DNA of 64,000 bases from CBDHCC01 sp965219235 (GCA_965219235.1 OZ244721.1:1984001-2048000), one strand, 5' to 3'. Shown: positions 16,631-25,278, numbered from the stretch's first letter. Notes: generated from the sequence alone by a model not told the origin. Made by a program: numbers and translations.

Positions 16631-17326
16631 TCAGACCGCCGACAGCTCGCTCACGTCCAGCTTCAGCCCCGGACCCATGGTGGTCGTCACCGCCGCCTTC
16701 TTCAGGTACTTGCCCTTGGCGCCCGACGGCTTGGCCTTGACGATCGCATCCACGAACGCATCCATGTTGGCGCGCAGGTCCTCGGCGGCGAAGCTGGTCT
16801 TGCCGATGCCGGCGTGGATGATCCCCGCCTTTTCGACCCGGTATTCGATCTGGCCGCCCTTGGCCGCCTCGACCGCCTGGGTGACGTTGGGCGTCACCGT
16901 GCCGAGCTTCGGGTTGGGCATCAGGCCCTTCGGCCCCAGCACCTTGCCCAGCCGCCCGACCACGCCCATCATATCGGGCGTCGCGATGACCCGGTCGAAG
17001 TCCGAGCGACCCTCCTGAATCTCGGTCATCAGGTCGTCGTCGCCCACCACCTCGGCGCCGGCGGCGCGCGCCTCGTCCGCCTTGTCGCCGCGCGCGAACA
17101 CCGCCACGCGCACCGACTTGCCGGTGCCCTTGGGCAGCGTCACGACGCCGCGCACCATCTGGTCGGCATGGCGCGGATCGACGCCCAGGTTGAGCGCGAC
17201 CTCGACCGTCTGGTCGAACTTGGCCGTGTCCAGCTCCTTCAACAGGCCGATCGCCTCGTCGACGCCATAGAGCTTCTCGCGGTCGATCCTGGCCGCGACG
17301 GCCTTTTGCTTTTTCGTATCAGCCAT
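16631..17326 (-). CDS. rplA: 50S ribosomal protein L1
   Basis: This 231-residue protein forms the L1 stalk at the ribosomal E site. The start at 17326 gives MADTKKQKAVAARID. Conserved segments are FDQTVEVALNLGVDPRHADQ, VRGVVTLPKGTGKSVRVAVF, the RNA-binding PDMMGVVGRLGKVLGPKGLM and the closing SGAKGKYLKKAAVTTTMGPG. It follows rplK by four bases, the classical L11-L1 operon in which L1 represses translation. Confidence 0.98.
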   Translation of the reverse strand: MADTKKQKAVAARIDREKLYGVDEAIGLLKELDTAKFDQTVEVALNLGVDPRHADQMVRGVVTLPKGTGKSVRVAVFARGDKADEARAAGAEVVGDDDLMTEIQEGRSDFDRVIATPDMMGVVGRLGKVLGPKGLMPNPKLGTVTPNVTQAVEAAKGGQIEYRVEKAGIIHAGIGKTSFAAEDLRANMDAFVDAIVKAKPSGAKGKYLKKAAVTTTMGPGLKLDVSELSAV

Positions 17327-17330
17327 GTCG

Positions 17331-17762
17331 TCAGCCCTCCACAACCTGAAGACCCATCGAGCGCGCGGAGCCCTCGATGATCTTCGTCGCCTGCTCCGCC
17401 GTGTTGGCGTTCAGGTCCTTCATCTTCGTCTCCGCGATCTCGGCGAGCTGGCTGCGCTTGATCGTGCCCGCGGACTCCTTGCCCGGCTCCTTCGATCCCG
17501 ATTTGATCTTGGCCGCCTTCTTGATCAGATAGCTGGCCGGCGGCGTCTTCGTCTCGAAGGAAAAGGAGCGGTCGGCGTAGACCGTGATCCTGGTGGGGAT
17601 CGGCGTCGTCTTTTCGAGGTCCTGGGTGGCGGCGTTGAACGCCTTGCAGAACTCCATGATGTTCACGCCGCGCTGGCCCAGCGCAGGCCCGATCGGAGGC
17701 GACGGGTTCGCGGCGCCGGCGGGCACCTGCAGGTTGATGTAACCGGTGATCTTCTTTGCCAT
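17331..17762 (-). CDS. rplK: 50S ribosomal protein L11
   Basis: This 143-residue protein is the GTPase-centre protein L11. The N-terminus MAKKITGYINLQVPAGAANP carries the Lys and Pro residues needed for factor binding. PPIGPALGQRGVNIMEFCKA and the C-terminal rRNA-binding domain (KIIEGSARSMGLQVVEG) are both present. The length is typical. It is the first gene of the rplKA pair. Confidence 0.98.
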   Translation of the reverse strand: MAKKITGYINLQVPAGAANPSPPIGPALGQRGVNIMEFCKAFNAATQDLEKTTPIPTRITVYADRSFSFETKTPPASYLIKKAAKIKSGSKEPGKESAGTIKRSQLAEIAETKMKDLNANTAEQATKIIEGSARSMGLQVVEG

Positions 17763-17818
17763 GTCTCACTCTTTCTCAAGTTTAGCGGTTCGAACGACCC
17801 GAAGGTCTCCCGCAGCTC

Positions 17819-17960
17819 TTCCTCTCCCACCGGGAGAGGATACGAAGCCTTGCTCGCTTGCGAGCTAAGGCGAAGTTGGTGAGGGTGACTTGCGTCTATC
17901 CGCTCACCCTCACCCTTCCGGCGCGGACGCGCCTCCCTCCCTCTCCCGACGGGAGAGGGA
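17819..17960. repeat. Palindromic intergenic repeat, copy 3 (nusG-rplK gap)
   Basis: CCTCTCCCACCGGGAGAGG and CCTCTCCCGACGGGAGAGG hairpins flank inner GGTGAGGGTGAC / CTCACCCTCACCC arms and a small GCTCGCTTGCGAGC stem. It fills the whole gap after the nusG stop codon. Confidence 0.85.
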
Positions 17961-18497
17961 TTATTTCGACAGCTCCACCTGGTCGAACTCCAGCTCCACC
18001 GGGGTGGCGCGGCCGAAGATGGAGACCGAGACCTTGACCCGGCTGCGCTCGAAGTCGAGTTCCTCGACCACCCCGGTGAAGGTGGCGAACGGCCCTTCCA
18101 GCACCTTGACTCCGTCGCCGATCTCGTAATCGACCTTGATCTGCTGCTTCGGCGCCGCAGCCGCCTCCTCCTTGGTGTTGAGGATGCGCGCGGCCTCGGC
18201 CTCGCTGATCGGCTGGGGCTTGCCGTTGGTGCCCAGGAATCCCGTCACCTTCGGCGTGTTCTTGACCAGGTGGTAGACGTCGTCCGTCATGTCCAGCTTG
18301 GCGAGCACATAGCCGGGGAAGAACTTGCGCTCCGACTGCACCTTCTTGCCGCGCCGCACCTCGGTCACGGTCTCGGTCGGCACCTCCACATCCTCGACCA
18401 GCGGCGCCAGGTTCAGGCGCTGGGCGTCGGCGAGGATCTGCTCGCGCACCTTGTTCTCGAAGCCCGAATAGGCGTGGATGATGTACCAGCGTGCCAT
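17961..18497 (-). CDS. nusG: Transcription termination/antitermination protein NusG
   Basis: This 178-residue protein has an N-terminal NGN domain (WYIIHAYSGFENKVREQI and ERKFFPGYVLAKLDMTDDVY), which binds RNA polymerase next to the clamp. The C-terminal KOW domain (VLEGPFATFTGVVEELDFER) links polymerase to Rho or ribosomal protein S10. It lies between secE and rplK in the conserved order. Confidence 0.98.
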   Translation of the reverse strand: MARWYIIHAYSGFENKVREQILADAQRLNLAPLVEDVEVPTETVTEVRRGKKVQSERKFFPGYVLAKLDMTDDVYHLVKNTPKVTGFLGTNGKPQPISEAEAARILNTKEEAAAAPKQQIKVDYEIGDGVKVLEGPFATFTGVVEELDFERSRVKVSVSIFGRATPVELEFDQVELSK

Positions 18498-18528
18498 GGA
18501 TGGGTGCCGTCGATCCTGTGTGGGCCGC

Positions 18529-18726
18529 TCAGGAGAGCAGGCTGAGGAGGGCCTTCACGGCGCGACCGAAGATCGAATCCGTGAGGAAGAAGAAGGACGC
18601 CAGCAGCACGGTCATGACGACCACCATCACCGTGGTCATCACCGTCTCGCGCCCGGTCGGCCAGACGATCTTGGCCGACTCGGCCTTGACCTGGTTCACG
18701 AACTCGCCGGGGGAGGGCCGTGCCAC
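18529..18726 (-). CDS. secE: Preprotein translocase subunit SecE
   Basis: This 65-residue, single-membrane-span SecE has an amphipathic helix (SPGEFVNQVKAESAKIVWPT) with the conserved W-P pair before the transmembrane segment (TTVMVVVMTVLLASFFFLTD). This minimal form is normal for alphaproteobacteria. It is 31 bases upstream of nusG and downstream of tRNA-Trp. Confidence 0.95.
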   Translation of the reverse strand: MARPSPGEFVNQVKAESAKIVWPTGRETVMTTVMVVVMTVLLASFFFLTDSIFGRAVKALLSLLS

Positions 18727-18865
18727 GAAATCATCTCACCTTGCTAGTGTCGCCGAAGCACGGGACGCGACGGTGCGCCCGGCGCTCACCCCTGCGCCGA
18801 CTGTCTGGTCGTCCGATGGGATGGAAGCGTCGGGCCTTAGCGCCGGCGGCGGGCGCTGTCCAGCG

Positions 18866-18941
18866 TGGCAGGAGTGGAGGGACTCGAACCCACGGCCCTC
18901 GGTTTTGGAGACCGATGCTCTACCAACTGAGCTACACTCCT
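18866..18941 (-). tRNA. tRNA-Trp (anticodon CCA)
   Basis: This 76-base cloverleaf has acceptor arms AGGAGTG / CACTCCT, D-loop AGCTCAGTTGGTAGAGC, anticodon loop CTCCAAA, T-arm GTGGGTTCGAGTCCC and an encoded 3' CCA. It precedes secE, the usual position in this group. Confidence 0.97.
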
Positions 18942-18987
18942 GTGCCGGGGCCGGAGTTAGGGCGAGCCGGGAGGGAAGGCAAGCTGG

Positions 18988-19905
18988 TCAGCCCTTCAGC
19001 CAGCCCTGCTCCCGATACCAGCCCGCCGTCTCCTTCAGTCCGCGTCGCGTGGGGATTCGCGGCCGCCACCAACCGGCCGGGACCGCCGCCTCGGCGCGGC
19101 TGACCCAGTCGGGGTGGGCGAGGTAGCCGGCGCGGTCAGGCGTCAGCTTGGCCCCCGAGCGGCGGAGCAGCCGGTCGGCCCGGGCGGCCAGCGCGAGCGC
19201 CCGGGCGGGAGCGTGGACCACCGTCACCCGGCGACCGACCGCCCAGCCGATCGCGGTGGCGAGGCTGGCGTGGCTCCAGCCGCCGAGCTCTCCGTCGTCG
19301 GGTTCGAAGGTCCGGCCTGCCGCCTCCGCACCCCTGTCGGTCAGCGTCAGCAGCAGGGCGGCGAGGTCGTCGACATGGATCACCGAACCGCGCCCCTTCG
19401 GCGGCATCAGCACCACGCCGCGCCGCGCCATGCGGAACAGGTCGAGCATCTCGGTGTCGCCGGGGCCGTAGACCGCCGGTGGTCGCACGATCGTCCAGTC
19501 CAGGCCGGACAGCCGCACCTCGCGCTCCGCGTCGCATTTGGTGCGGCCGTAGTCCGACAGGTCGGGTTCGCGCGCCGCCAAAGTGGACACATGGACGAGC
19601 GCCCCCACCCCGCTCTTCCGCGCCGCCGCCACGACCGCTGCGGTGCCGTCCACGTTGCCCAGTCGGAAGGCCGCCGGGTCCGCCGCCTTGACCACGCCGG
19701 CGACGTGGATGACGGCGTCCGCCTTCGCCATCAGCCGGTCGAGCGCGTCGGGTCGGTCGAGTGCGCCGTCCACCCAGCGCACGCCGTCGCGGGGTGACTG
19801 GGGACGGCGGGTCAGCGCGTCCACCGTGTGGCCGGCGGCGAAGGCCGCGTCGAGCAGCCGACCGCCCACGAAGCCCGTGGCGCCGGTGACTGCGAGGCGG
19901 GTCAC
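18988..19905 (-). CDS. NAD(P)-dependent epimerase/dehydratase (extended SDR)
   Basis: This 305-residue Rossmann protein has the nucleotide-binding TGATGFVGGRLLDAAFA (GxxGxxG) near the N-terminus. The SDR catalytic region is DYGRTKCDAEREV (Y-x-x-x-K) and IVRPPAVYGPGDTEMLDLFR follows. The GTG at 19905 is preceded by GGAG and starts the protein just before the Rossmann motif, so it is preferred over longer frames that enter the repeat. The substrate is unknown; relatives act on NDP-sugars or steroid-like alcohols. Confidence 0.85.
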   Translation of the reverse strand: MTRLAVTGATGFVGGRLLDAAFAAGHTVDALTRRPQSPRDGVRWVDGALDRPDALDRLMAKADAVIHVAGVVKAADPAAFRLGNVDGTAAVVAAARKSGVGALVHVSTLAAREPDLSDYGRTKCDAEREVRLSGLDWTIVRPPAVYGPGDTEMLDLFRMARRGVVLMPPKGRGSVIHVDDLAALLLTLTDRGAEAAGRTFEPDDGELGGWSHASLATAIGWAVGRRVTVVHAPARALALAARADRLLRRSGAKLTPDRAGYLAHPDWVSRAEAAVPAGWWRPRIPTRRGLKETAGWYREQGWLKG

Positions 19906-19911
19906 GCTCCA

Positions 19912-20037
19912 CTCCCCTCCCTGCAAGGGAGGGGTCGGGGGTGGGTGCGAGCGACAGCGAGCTGCCGCACCGCTCCTCGCAAGCTCGGCTTCACCTTCGC
20001 CACCCACCCCTTGATCCCCTCCCTTGCAGGGAGGGGA
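19912..20037. repeat. Palindromic intergenic repeat, copy 4 (variant)
   Basis: This variant uses CCCCTCCCTGCAAGGGAGGGG and its near copy CCCCTCCCTTGCAGGGAGGGG as terminal hairpins, with GGTGGGTGCGAG and CACCCACCCC inner arms. It fills the gap between obgE and the SDR gene. Confidence 0.8.
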
Positions 20038-20047
20038 AGCCGATCGG

Positions 20048-21076
20048 TCACGGCCGCCACTCGTCCGCATCCTCCACCCGCTCCGCCCCTCGGACGACCC
20101 GCTCGAGCAGCGCGTCGAGCACCGTGTCCACACCGCCGCCGGTCGCGCCGGAGAGGGGCAGCACGGCGGCCGCGCCGGCCTCCTCGAGCGCCGCCGTCAG
20201 CTCGGCCACCCGCGCCTCGTCCAGCAGGTCGACCTTGTTCAGCCCGACGACCTGCGGCTTGTCCGACAGGTCCGCGCCATAGGCCTCCAGTTCCGCGTTC
20301 ACCGTCGCCCAGGCCGTCAGCGGGTCGTCGCCGGCCGCGTCCACCAGGTGCAGCAGCACCTGGCAGCGTTCGATATGGCCCAGGAAGCGGTCACCGACCC
20401 CCGCGCCCTCGGCCGCGCCCTTGATCAGGCCGGGGATGTCGGCCACCACCAGCTCGCGGCCCCGGTGGCGCACCACGCCCAGCTTGGGCGCCAGCGTCGT
20501 GAAGGGATAGGCGCCGACCTTCGCCTTGGCGTTGCTGACCGCGTTCAGGAAGGTCGACTTGCCCGCATTGGGAAGCCCCACCAGCCCAACATCCGCCAAG
20601 AGCTTGAGGCGCAGCCAGACCGACAGCTCCCGCCCCGGCTCACCCGGCTGGTGCTGGCGCGGCGCGCGGTTGGTCGAGGTCTTGTACGACGCGTTGCCCC
20701 GCCCGCCGAGCCCGCCCTCCAGCAGGACCAGCCGCTGGCCCACCATCGCCAGGTCGGCGATCAGCGAGCGCTCCTCGTCGTCGGCCAGGATCTGGGTGCC
20801 GGCGGGCACGCCGATCACCACGTCGTCGCCGCCCGCCCCCGTGCGGTCCGCGCCCGCCCCGCCGCCACCGCGAGCCGCCTTGAAATGCTGGGTGTAGCGA
20901 AAGTCGATCAGCGTGTTCAGGCCCGCCACCGCCTCGAACACCACATCGCCGCCGCGCCCGCCATTGCCGCCGTCGGGGCCGCCATATTGCAGGTACTTCT
21001 CGCGGCGGAACGACACCGCGCCGGGGCCGCCCGCGCCGGACTTGATGTGGATCTTGGCCTGGTCGAGGAAGTGCAT
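20048..21076 (-). CDS. obgE: GTPase ObgE/CgtA
   Basis: This 342-residue GTPase acts in large-subunit ribosome assembly and stress control. It has the glycine-rich Obg domain (GAGGPGAVSFRREKYLQYGG and GGNGGRGGDVVF, residues 14-47 region). The G domain follows with P-loop GLPNAGKST (167-175), switch II DIPG (213-216) and NKVD near residue 283. The C-terminus ends soon after the G domain, the short form usual for alphaproteobacteria. In many genomes it follows rplU-rpmA; here these genes are about 2.6 kb away, separated by other genes. Confidence 0.97.
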   Translation of the reverse strand: MHFLDQAKIHIKSGAGGPGAVSFRREKYLQYGGPDGGNGGRGGDVVFEAVAGLNTLIDFRYTQHFKAARGGGGAGADRTGAGGDDVVIGVPAGTQILADDEERSLIADLAMVGQRLVLLEGGLGGRGNASYKTSTNRAPRQHQPGEPGRELSVWLRLKLLADVGLVGLPNAGKSTFLNAVSNAKAKVGAYPFTTLAPKLGVVRHRGRELVVADIPGLIKGAAEGAGVGDRFLGHIERCQVLLHLVDAAGDDPLTAWATVNAELEAYGADLSDKPQVVGLNKVDLLDEARVAELTAALEEAGAAAVLPLSGATGGGVDTVLDALLERVVRGAERVEDADEWRP

Positions 21077-21123
21077 GGGGGCCTGTTAGCGGGGGTGGCG
21101 GTGGAGCGCCAATTGGCGCCTGG

Positions 21124-21272
21124 AGCCCTCTCCCGCTTGCGGGAGAGGGTTGGGTGAGGGTGGCGAGCCGCAGGCTCGCGCGCTCCCTGCGGGAGCGCCA
21201 CCCCTCATCCAACTCCGCCTAGCCGCTAAAGCGGCAAGGCTCCGTATCCTTCTCCCCTCGACGAGGGGAGAA
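21124..21272. repeat. Palindromic intergenic repeat, copy 5
   Basis: CCCTCTCCCGCTTGCGGGAGAGGG begins the unit (positions 21125-21148) and TTCTCCCCTCGACGAGGGGAGAA closes it (21250-21272). Between them are TTGGGTGAGGGTGGCG and its complement and two short stems. Confidence 0.8.
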
Positions 21273-21274
21273 GG

Positions 21275-21853
21275 TCAGGCGGTGCCCAGCGTATGCTCCA
21301 TCAGCGCCGTCGCCATCGCGCGCGCCGCCTCGCGGCCCAGTTCCAGCGCCTGGGCCATGGGCGCGCCCAGCAGCGAGTCGCCCATCGCCATCAGCACCAG
21401 CAGCAGCGTGTCGCGGCGCATCGCGCCCTCGTCCTGGCCCTCAGGTCCCAGTTCGTCCACAAGGTCGTGGACCGCCTGGATGATCGGGTCGAGCGCGTCC
21501 TCGTTGCCCGACACCATCATCCAGCTGGCCAGCGCGCCCGCCCCGTCACGATCGAAGGCGTCGAACACCAGGTCCACGATCGCGCGCGCGTCCCCCTGCC
21601 CCGTCCGCTGGGCGCGCACGGCGGCCGCGATGGTGGCGCAGACCTGCTCGGCCATCGACTTGGCCAGCGCCTTTTGCAGCCCCGCCGCGCTGCCGAAATG
21701 GTGGAGCAGGTTGGCGTGCGTGCGCCCGATCCGCCCCGACACGGCCTTGAGCGTCACCGCCTGCGGCCCCGCCTCGATCAGCAACGCACGCGCGGCGTCC
21801 AGCGCCGCGGTGCGGCTGGCTTCGGGGGAGAGGCGGCGGGCAGCTATTGACAT
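21275..21853 (-). CDS. TetR-family transcriptional regulator
   Basis: This 192-residue protein has an N-terminal helix-turn-helix (DAARALLIEAGPQAVTLKAV, then GRIGRTHANLLHHFGSAAGL) typical of TetR proteins. The variable ligand-binding C-terminal half has no recognisable specificity. It diverges from the metal-dependent hydrolase gene, and a palindrome overlaps its own start codon, so it probably represses both. Confidence 0.88.
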   Translation of the reverse strand: MSIAARRLSPEASRTAALDAARALLIEAGPQAVTLKAVSGRIGRTHANLLHHFGSAAGLQKALAKSMAEQVCATIAAAVRAQRTGQGDARAIVDLVFDAFDRDGAGALASWMMVSGNEDALDPIIQAVHDLVDELGPEGQDEGAMRRDTLLLVLMAMGDSLLGAPMAQALELGREAARAMATALMEHTLGTA

Positions 21854-21861
21854 GAGTGTCA
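21848..21861. promoter_or_regulatory. Probable TetR operator
   Basis: The palindrome TGACATGAGTGTCA (arms TGACA/TGTCA) lies between the two divergent genes and overlaps the TetR start codon. A TTGACA hexamer (21847-21852) on the plus strand could be the -35 of the hydrolase gene, so binding would block it. Confidence 0.55.
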
Positions 21862-21907
21862 GTAAGGGTCAGGTCTCATGTCCCAATCTCTAGTGCAGAG
21901 GTCCCCG

Positions 21908-22819
21908 ATGTCCACCGCCACCCTGCGACGCGACCCGACCCCCACCGATTTGTCGATTACGCCGCGCGACGTGCGCTTCGCCCGCGGACGCGCCCAGGAC
22001 CGCTGGTGGCTGGGCGGCGACCCGATCGGGTCCGCCTATCACAACGCGCTCTCCATCACCTTTCCGCGTGGCGAGGCGTATTTCGTGGAGTCGGTGAAGG
22101 CGTTCCGCGACTGCACGCCCGACAAGCTGCGCCGCGAAATCCGTGCGTTCTCCCTGCAGGAGGTGATGCACAGCCGCGAGCACCTGGCGTTCAACACCCG
22201 CGTGTCCGACGCCGGCTACGAGATCGCCCATCTGGAGCAGGCGGTGATCGACTCGCTCGCCAAGACCGAGGGGCGCCCGCGTATCCTGGACCTGGCCGTC
22301 ACCATGGCGCTGGAGCACTACACCGCGACGATGGCGCACCAGATGCTCAAACGCCCGGAGGTGTTCGCCGGGGCCGACGCGGAGCTGGCGAACCTGTGGC
22401 GCTGGCACGCGATCGAGGAGGTCGAGCACAAGGGCGTCGCCTACGACACCTGGATGCACGCGACCCGCGACTGGAGCCGGTGGAAACGCTGGAAGGTCAA
22501 GGCGATCATGATGCTGGTCGTGACCAGGAACTTCTGGACCGCCCGGACCAAGGCGACGCTCGACCTGCTGGCGCAGGACGGGATCACGGGGTGGCGGGCG
22601 AAGTGGGGCCTGTTCCGCTATCTGATGCTCAGGCCCGGCGTGGTGCGGCGCATCCTGCCCGCCTGGGCCGCCTATTTCCTGCCCGGCTTCCACCCCTGGA
22701 ACGAGGACGACCGCCACCTGATCCAGCTCGCCGAGAGCGAGTATCAGGCGGCGCTGCTGCCTGGCGGGCGACTGCTGGAGGTGCCGGAGGATGAGGGCGA
22801 AGTGCTGGCGGCGGGATGA
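21908..22819 (+). CDS. Metal-dependent hydrolase (PF10118-like)
   Basis: This 303-residue protein has the di-iron-like pattern of the predicted metal-dependent hydrolase family: FSLQEVMHSREHLAFN (E..H..EH), ALEHYTATMAH and WHAIEEVEHKGVAYDTW (E..H). FPRGEAYFVESVKAFRD marks the family's N-terminus. The ATG at 21908 has AGAGG seven bases upstream; an in-frame ATG at 21878 is an alternative. The substrate is unknown. It is divergent from, and likely controlled by, the TetR regulator. Confidence 0.85.
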   Translation: MSTATLRRDPTPTDLSITPRDVRFARGRAQDRWWLGGDPIGSAYHNALSITFPRGEAYFVESVKAFRDCTPDKLRREIRAFSLQEVMHSREHLAFNTRVSDAGYEIAHLEQAVIDSLAKTEGRPRILDLAVTMALEHYTATMAHQMLKRPEVFAGADAELANLWRWHAIEEVEHKGVAYDTWMHATRDWSRWKRWKVKAIMMLVVTRNFWTARTKATLDLLAQDGITGWRAKWGLFRYLMLRPGVVRRILPAWAAYFLPGFHPWNEDDRHLIQLAESEYQAALLPGGRLLEVPEDEGEVLAAG

Positions 22820-22828
22820 TGCGTGATA

Positions 22829-22961
22829 GCCCTCTCCCCCAAGCGGGAGAGGGTTGGGTGAGGGTCTTCTTTCTTCGTCCTTGCTTTCAAAGACCCTCAC
22901 CGCTGCGACGAGGCGGCAAGCCGCCTAGTCTCGCTCCTCTCCCGCTTGCGTGAGAGGGCTG
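22829..22961. repeat. Palindromic intergenic repeat, copy 6
   Basis: CCCTCTCCCCCAAGCGGGAGAGGG opens the unit and CCTCTCCCGCTTGCGTGAGAGGG closes it. GGGTGAGGGTCTT and AAGACCCTCACC arms form the inner stem. It fills the gap between the converging hydrolase and GNAT genes. Confidence 0.8.
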
Positions 22962-22970
22962 AGGATGGGC

Positions 22971-23474
22971 TCACGCCACCCACTCCCACGCCACGAACGG
23001 CACTTCCCCGCCCCGTGCCAGGCTGTGGCGCGTCCCGTCCACCCCCGTCGGCCGGAACCCCGCCTTGGCGAGCACGCGGCCCGAAGCAGGGTTGTCGGCG
23101 AAGTGACCGGAGGCGAGGCGCCTCAACCCGAGAGTGTCGCGGGCAAAGGCCATCATGGCGCGCGCCGCCTCCGTGGCGTAGCCCCGGCCCCAGGCCGGCG
23201 GGGTCAGCCAGTAGCCGAGTTCCACCTCGTCCAAATCCAACAAGCCGACGCCGCCTAAGATCGCGCCCGTATCGCGGAGCGTGATCAGCGGTTCGGGGCG
23301 CTCGGCTGGCTTGGGCCGCGCCAGCCACCCCTGTGCGTGGTCAAGCGTGTAGGGCCAGGGCAGCCGCCCCAGCATCCGCGCCACGTCCCAATGGGCGATG
23401 GCGGCGGTCAGCTCGGCCGCGTCGGCGGAGGTGCCGGGGCGGAGCGTCAGGCGGTCGGTGTGGAGGGGGGACAT
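22971..23474 (-). CDS. GNAT-family N-acetyltransferase (RimJ/RimL type)
   Basis: This 167-residue acetyltransferase opens with the RimJ/RimL-like TDRLTLRPGTSADAAELTAA. It has the acetyl-CoA binding motif ELGYWLTPPAWGRGYATEAA (R-G-x-A) and the late DNPASGRVLAKAGF block. Such enzymes acetylate protein N-termini, antibiotics or small amines; the acceptor is not predictable here. Confidence 0.88.
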   Translation of the reverse strand: MSPLHTDRLTLRPGTSADAAELTAAIAHWDVARMLGRLPWPYTLDHAQGWLARPKPAERPEPLITLRDTGAILGGVGLLDLDEVELGYWLTPPAWGRGYATEAARAMMAFARDTLGLRRLASGHFADNPASGRVLAKAGFRPTGVDGTRHSLARGGEVPFVAWEWVA

Positions 23475-23529
23475 CGGGGCGACTGTGGGTGGGGCGGCGG
23501 GTCGTCGTCAATATGGGGACGGAACGGTC

Positions 23530-23645
23530 GCCCTCACCCCGTTCCTCTCCCGACGGGAGAGGGGGCGCTGTCGCAAGTGAGTCAAATCCCTCTCCCGTCG
23601 GGAGAGGAACGGAGGCGCGGAACGCGCCGGAAGGGTGAGGGTGAC
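23530..23645. repeat. Palindromic intergenic repeat, copy 7
   Basis: CCTCTCCCGACGGGAGAGG and CCTCTCCCGTCGGGAGAGG hairpins lie within outer CCCTCACCCCGTTCC / GGAACGGAGGC...GGGTGAGGGTGAC arms. Here the small hairpins lie inside and the TGAGGGTGA arms outside, the reverse nesting to copy 1. Confidence 0.8.
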
Positions 23646-23660
23646 GGACACCCCCGACCC

Positions 23661-23936
23661 TCACTCCGCCGGAACGGCCTCCGCCAGCGGGTCGATCGCC
23701 GCGTAGGTGCGGCCCTTCAGGCCCTTGTGGAAGCGCACGCGGCCCTCCAGCAGCGCGAAGAGCGTGTGGTCCTTGCCCATGCCCACACCCGCCCCGGGAT
23801 ACCATTTGGTGCCGCGCTGGCGGATGATGATGTTGCCGGGGATCACGGCCTCGCCGCCGAATTTCTTGACGCCCAGCCGCTTGCCCGCCGAGTCGCGACC
23901 GTTGCGAGACGAGCCGCCTGCTTTCTTGTGTGCCAT
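23661..23936 (-). CDS. rpmA: 50S ribosomal protein L27
   Basis: This 91-residue protein starts MAHKKAGGSSRNGRDSAGKR, the conserved tail that reaches the peptidyl transferase centre, then LGVKKFGGEAVIPGNIIIRQ and HTLFALLEGRVRF. No N-terminal cleavage extension is present. It is 17 bases downstream of rplU. Confidence 0.98.
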   Translation of the reverse strand: MAHKKAGGSSRNGRDSAGKRLGVKKFGGEAVIPGNIIIRQRGTKWYPGAGVGMGKDHTLFALLEGRVRFHKGLKGRTYAAIDPLAEAVPAE

Positions 23937-23953
23937 GGTTCAGTGGGCCTCCT

Positions 23954-24436
23954 TCAGCCCGGCTTTTCTTCGTTGACCGACGGCGTGTCGGTCGGGGCCT
24001 GCTGGACGACGGGACGGTCGGTCTCGGCCAGCGGCTTCTCCTCGGTGGCCTGCTCGGTCAGCTTGGACGCGGCGGCTTCGGCCGGGGTGAACTCCGTCTC
24101 GGGTGCGGGCGTCGCCTTCGCCTCCACCTTAGCCGGCTCCGTCTCGTCGCCGACGCTGACGATCTTCAGGATCGTGTGCTGCTGGCGGTGGCCGGCCTTG
24201 CGGCGGTAGTTGTGGCGGCGGCGCTTCTTGAACACGACGACCTTGTCGGCGCGCGCCTGGGCGATGACCTCCGCCTCCACCGCGACCGCACCGCCGACAT
24301 CGCCGCCGGTGCCCGACAGCAGCACGTCGTCCAGCGTGATCCTGGCCCCCGCCTCCCCAGCCAGCTTCTCGACGACGATGCGGTCCCCCGGAGAGACGCG
24401 ATACTGCTTTCCGCCGGTGCGGACGATGGCGAACAT
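23954..24436 (-). CDS. rplU: 50S ribosomal protein L21 with C-terminal extension
   Basis: The start at 24436 gives MFAIVRTGGKQYRVSPGDRI, the L21 N-terminus, and the core ends with KVVVFKKRRRHNYRRKAGHR plus the QQHTILKIVSV strand. After about residue 103 comes an additional tail of roughly 55 residues rich in Glu, Ala, Thr and Pro, which looks disordered and is absent from minimal L21 proteins. Tails of this kind are known in alphaproteobacteria; their role is unclear. It is the first gene of the rplU-rpmA pair. Confidence 0.96.
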   Translation of the reverse strand: MFAIVRTGGKQYRVSPGDRIVVEKLAGEAGARITLDDVLLSGTGGDVGGAVAVEAEVIAQARADKVVVFKKRRRHNYRRKAGHRQQHTILKIVSVGDETEPAKVEAKATPAPETEFTPAEAAASKLTEQATEEKPLAETDRPVVQQAPTDTPSVNEEKPG

Positions 24437-24542
24437 GGGGCGAACCTTCGAATGAAATGGAACGGGCGCGCGGAAGGTGGACTCCGGCACGCGACCGGAG
24501 CCTCCTAAGCGGCCCCTCGGCCGCTTGTCAACGAGGGCCGGA

Positions 24543-24920
24543 TCAGTGTCTCAGGCGGCTGCGCAGGCGGTAGCGGCCATCGGCGAAGGCGTCGAACAGG
24601 GCGCCGATCGCCGGATGGTCGACGGGCTCGTCCTCCTCGTCGGGCACGAGGTTGCCCTGGGAGACATAGGCGACGTAGCTGCCCTCCCCATTCTCGGCGA
24701 GCAGGTGGTAGAAGGGCTGGTCGCGGTCCGGACGGATCGCCTCGGGGATGGCGTCCCACCACTCCTCGGAATTGGCGAACACCGGGTCGATGTCGAACAC
24801 GACGCCGCGGAAGGGGAACATCCGGTGGCGCACCACGTCGCCGATCGCGAAGCGCGCGTGCGCGACAGGCGGCGTGCCCGACGGCGGGGGGTTCACATGG
24901 TGGATGAAGGGCTGGTCCAT
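24543..24920 (-). CDS. hspQ: Heat shock protein HspQ (hemimethylated-DNA-binding YccV-like)
   Basis: This 125-residue protein has the HspQ/YccV fold: HARFAIGDVVRHRMFPFRGV, VFDIDPVFANSEEWWDAIPE, QPFYHLLAENGEGSYVAYVS and NLVPDEEDEPVDHPAI. In Escherichia coli HspQ affects DnaA stability and enhances Lon proteolysis. The start at 24920 gives the family N-terminus. It stands alone between rplU and tRNA-Ser. Confidence 0.92.
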   Translation of the reverse strand: MDQPFIHHVNPPPSGTPPVAHARFAIGDVVRHRMFPFRGVVFDIDPVFANSEEWWDAIPEAIRPDRDQPFYHLLAENGEGSYVAYVSQGNLVPDEEDEPVDHPAIGALFDAFADGRYRLRSRLRH

Positions 24921-25036
24921 GTCCGCCAATGTAGCGCGCGGCGACCGGGCGGCAAGCGGCCCCTTGGCAAGGCGCGGCACGCGGGCTAGTGCGCGGCGTT
25001 CGCCCGAGCGGGTCAGCCCGCTCGCCCGATCTCGCG

Positions 25037-25126
<90 letters not shown>

Positions 25127-25278
25127 CGGACGCTCATTTTCTAGCTTCCAAACACCCCTGAAAAGCCCTAAAAACCGCCAGTTTTCAGCTCTGGTGGTGT
25201 CCGGGCCTGTCCACGGTCATCCACCCTTTTCCCACCACGGTGGTGGGAAAAATGGTGGGCTGGAAGTTCGGAGGACGC

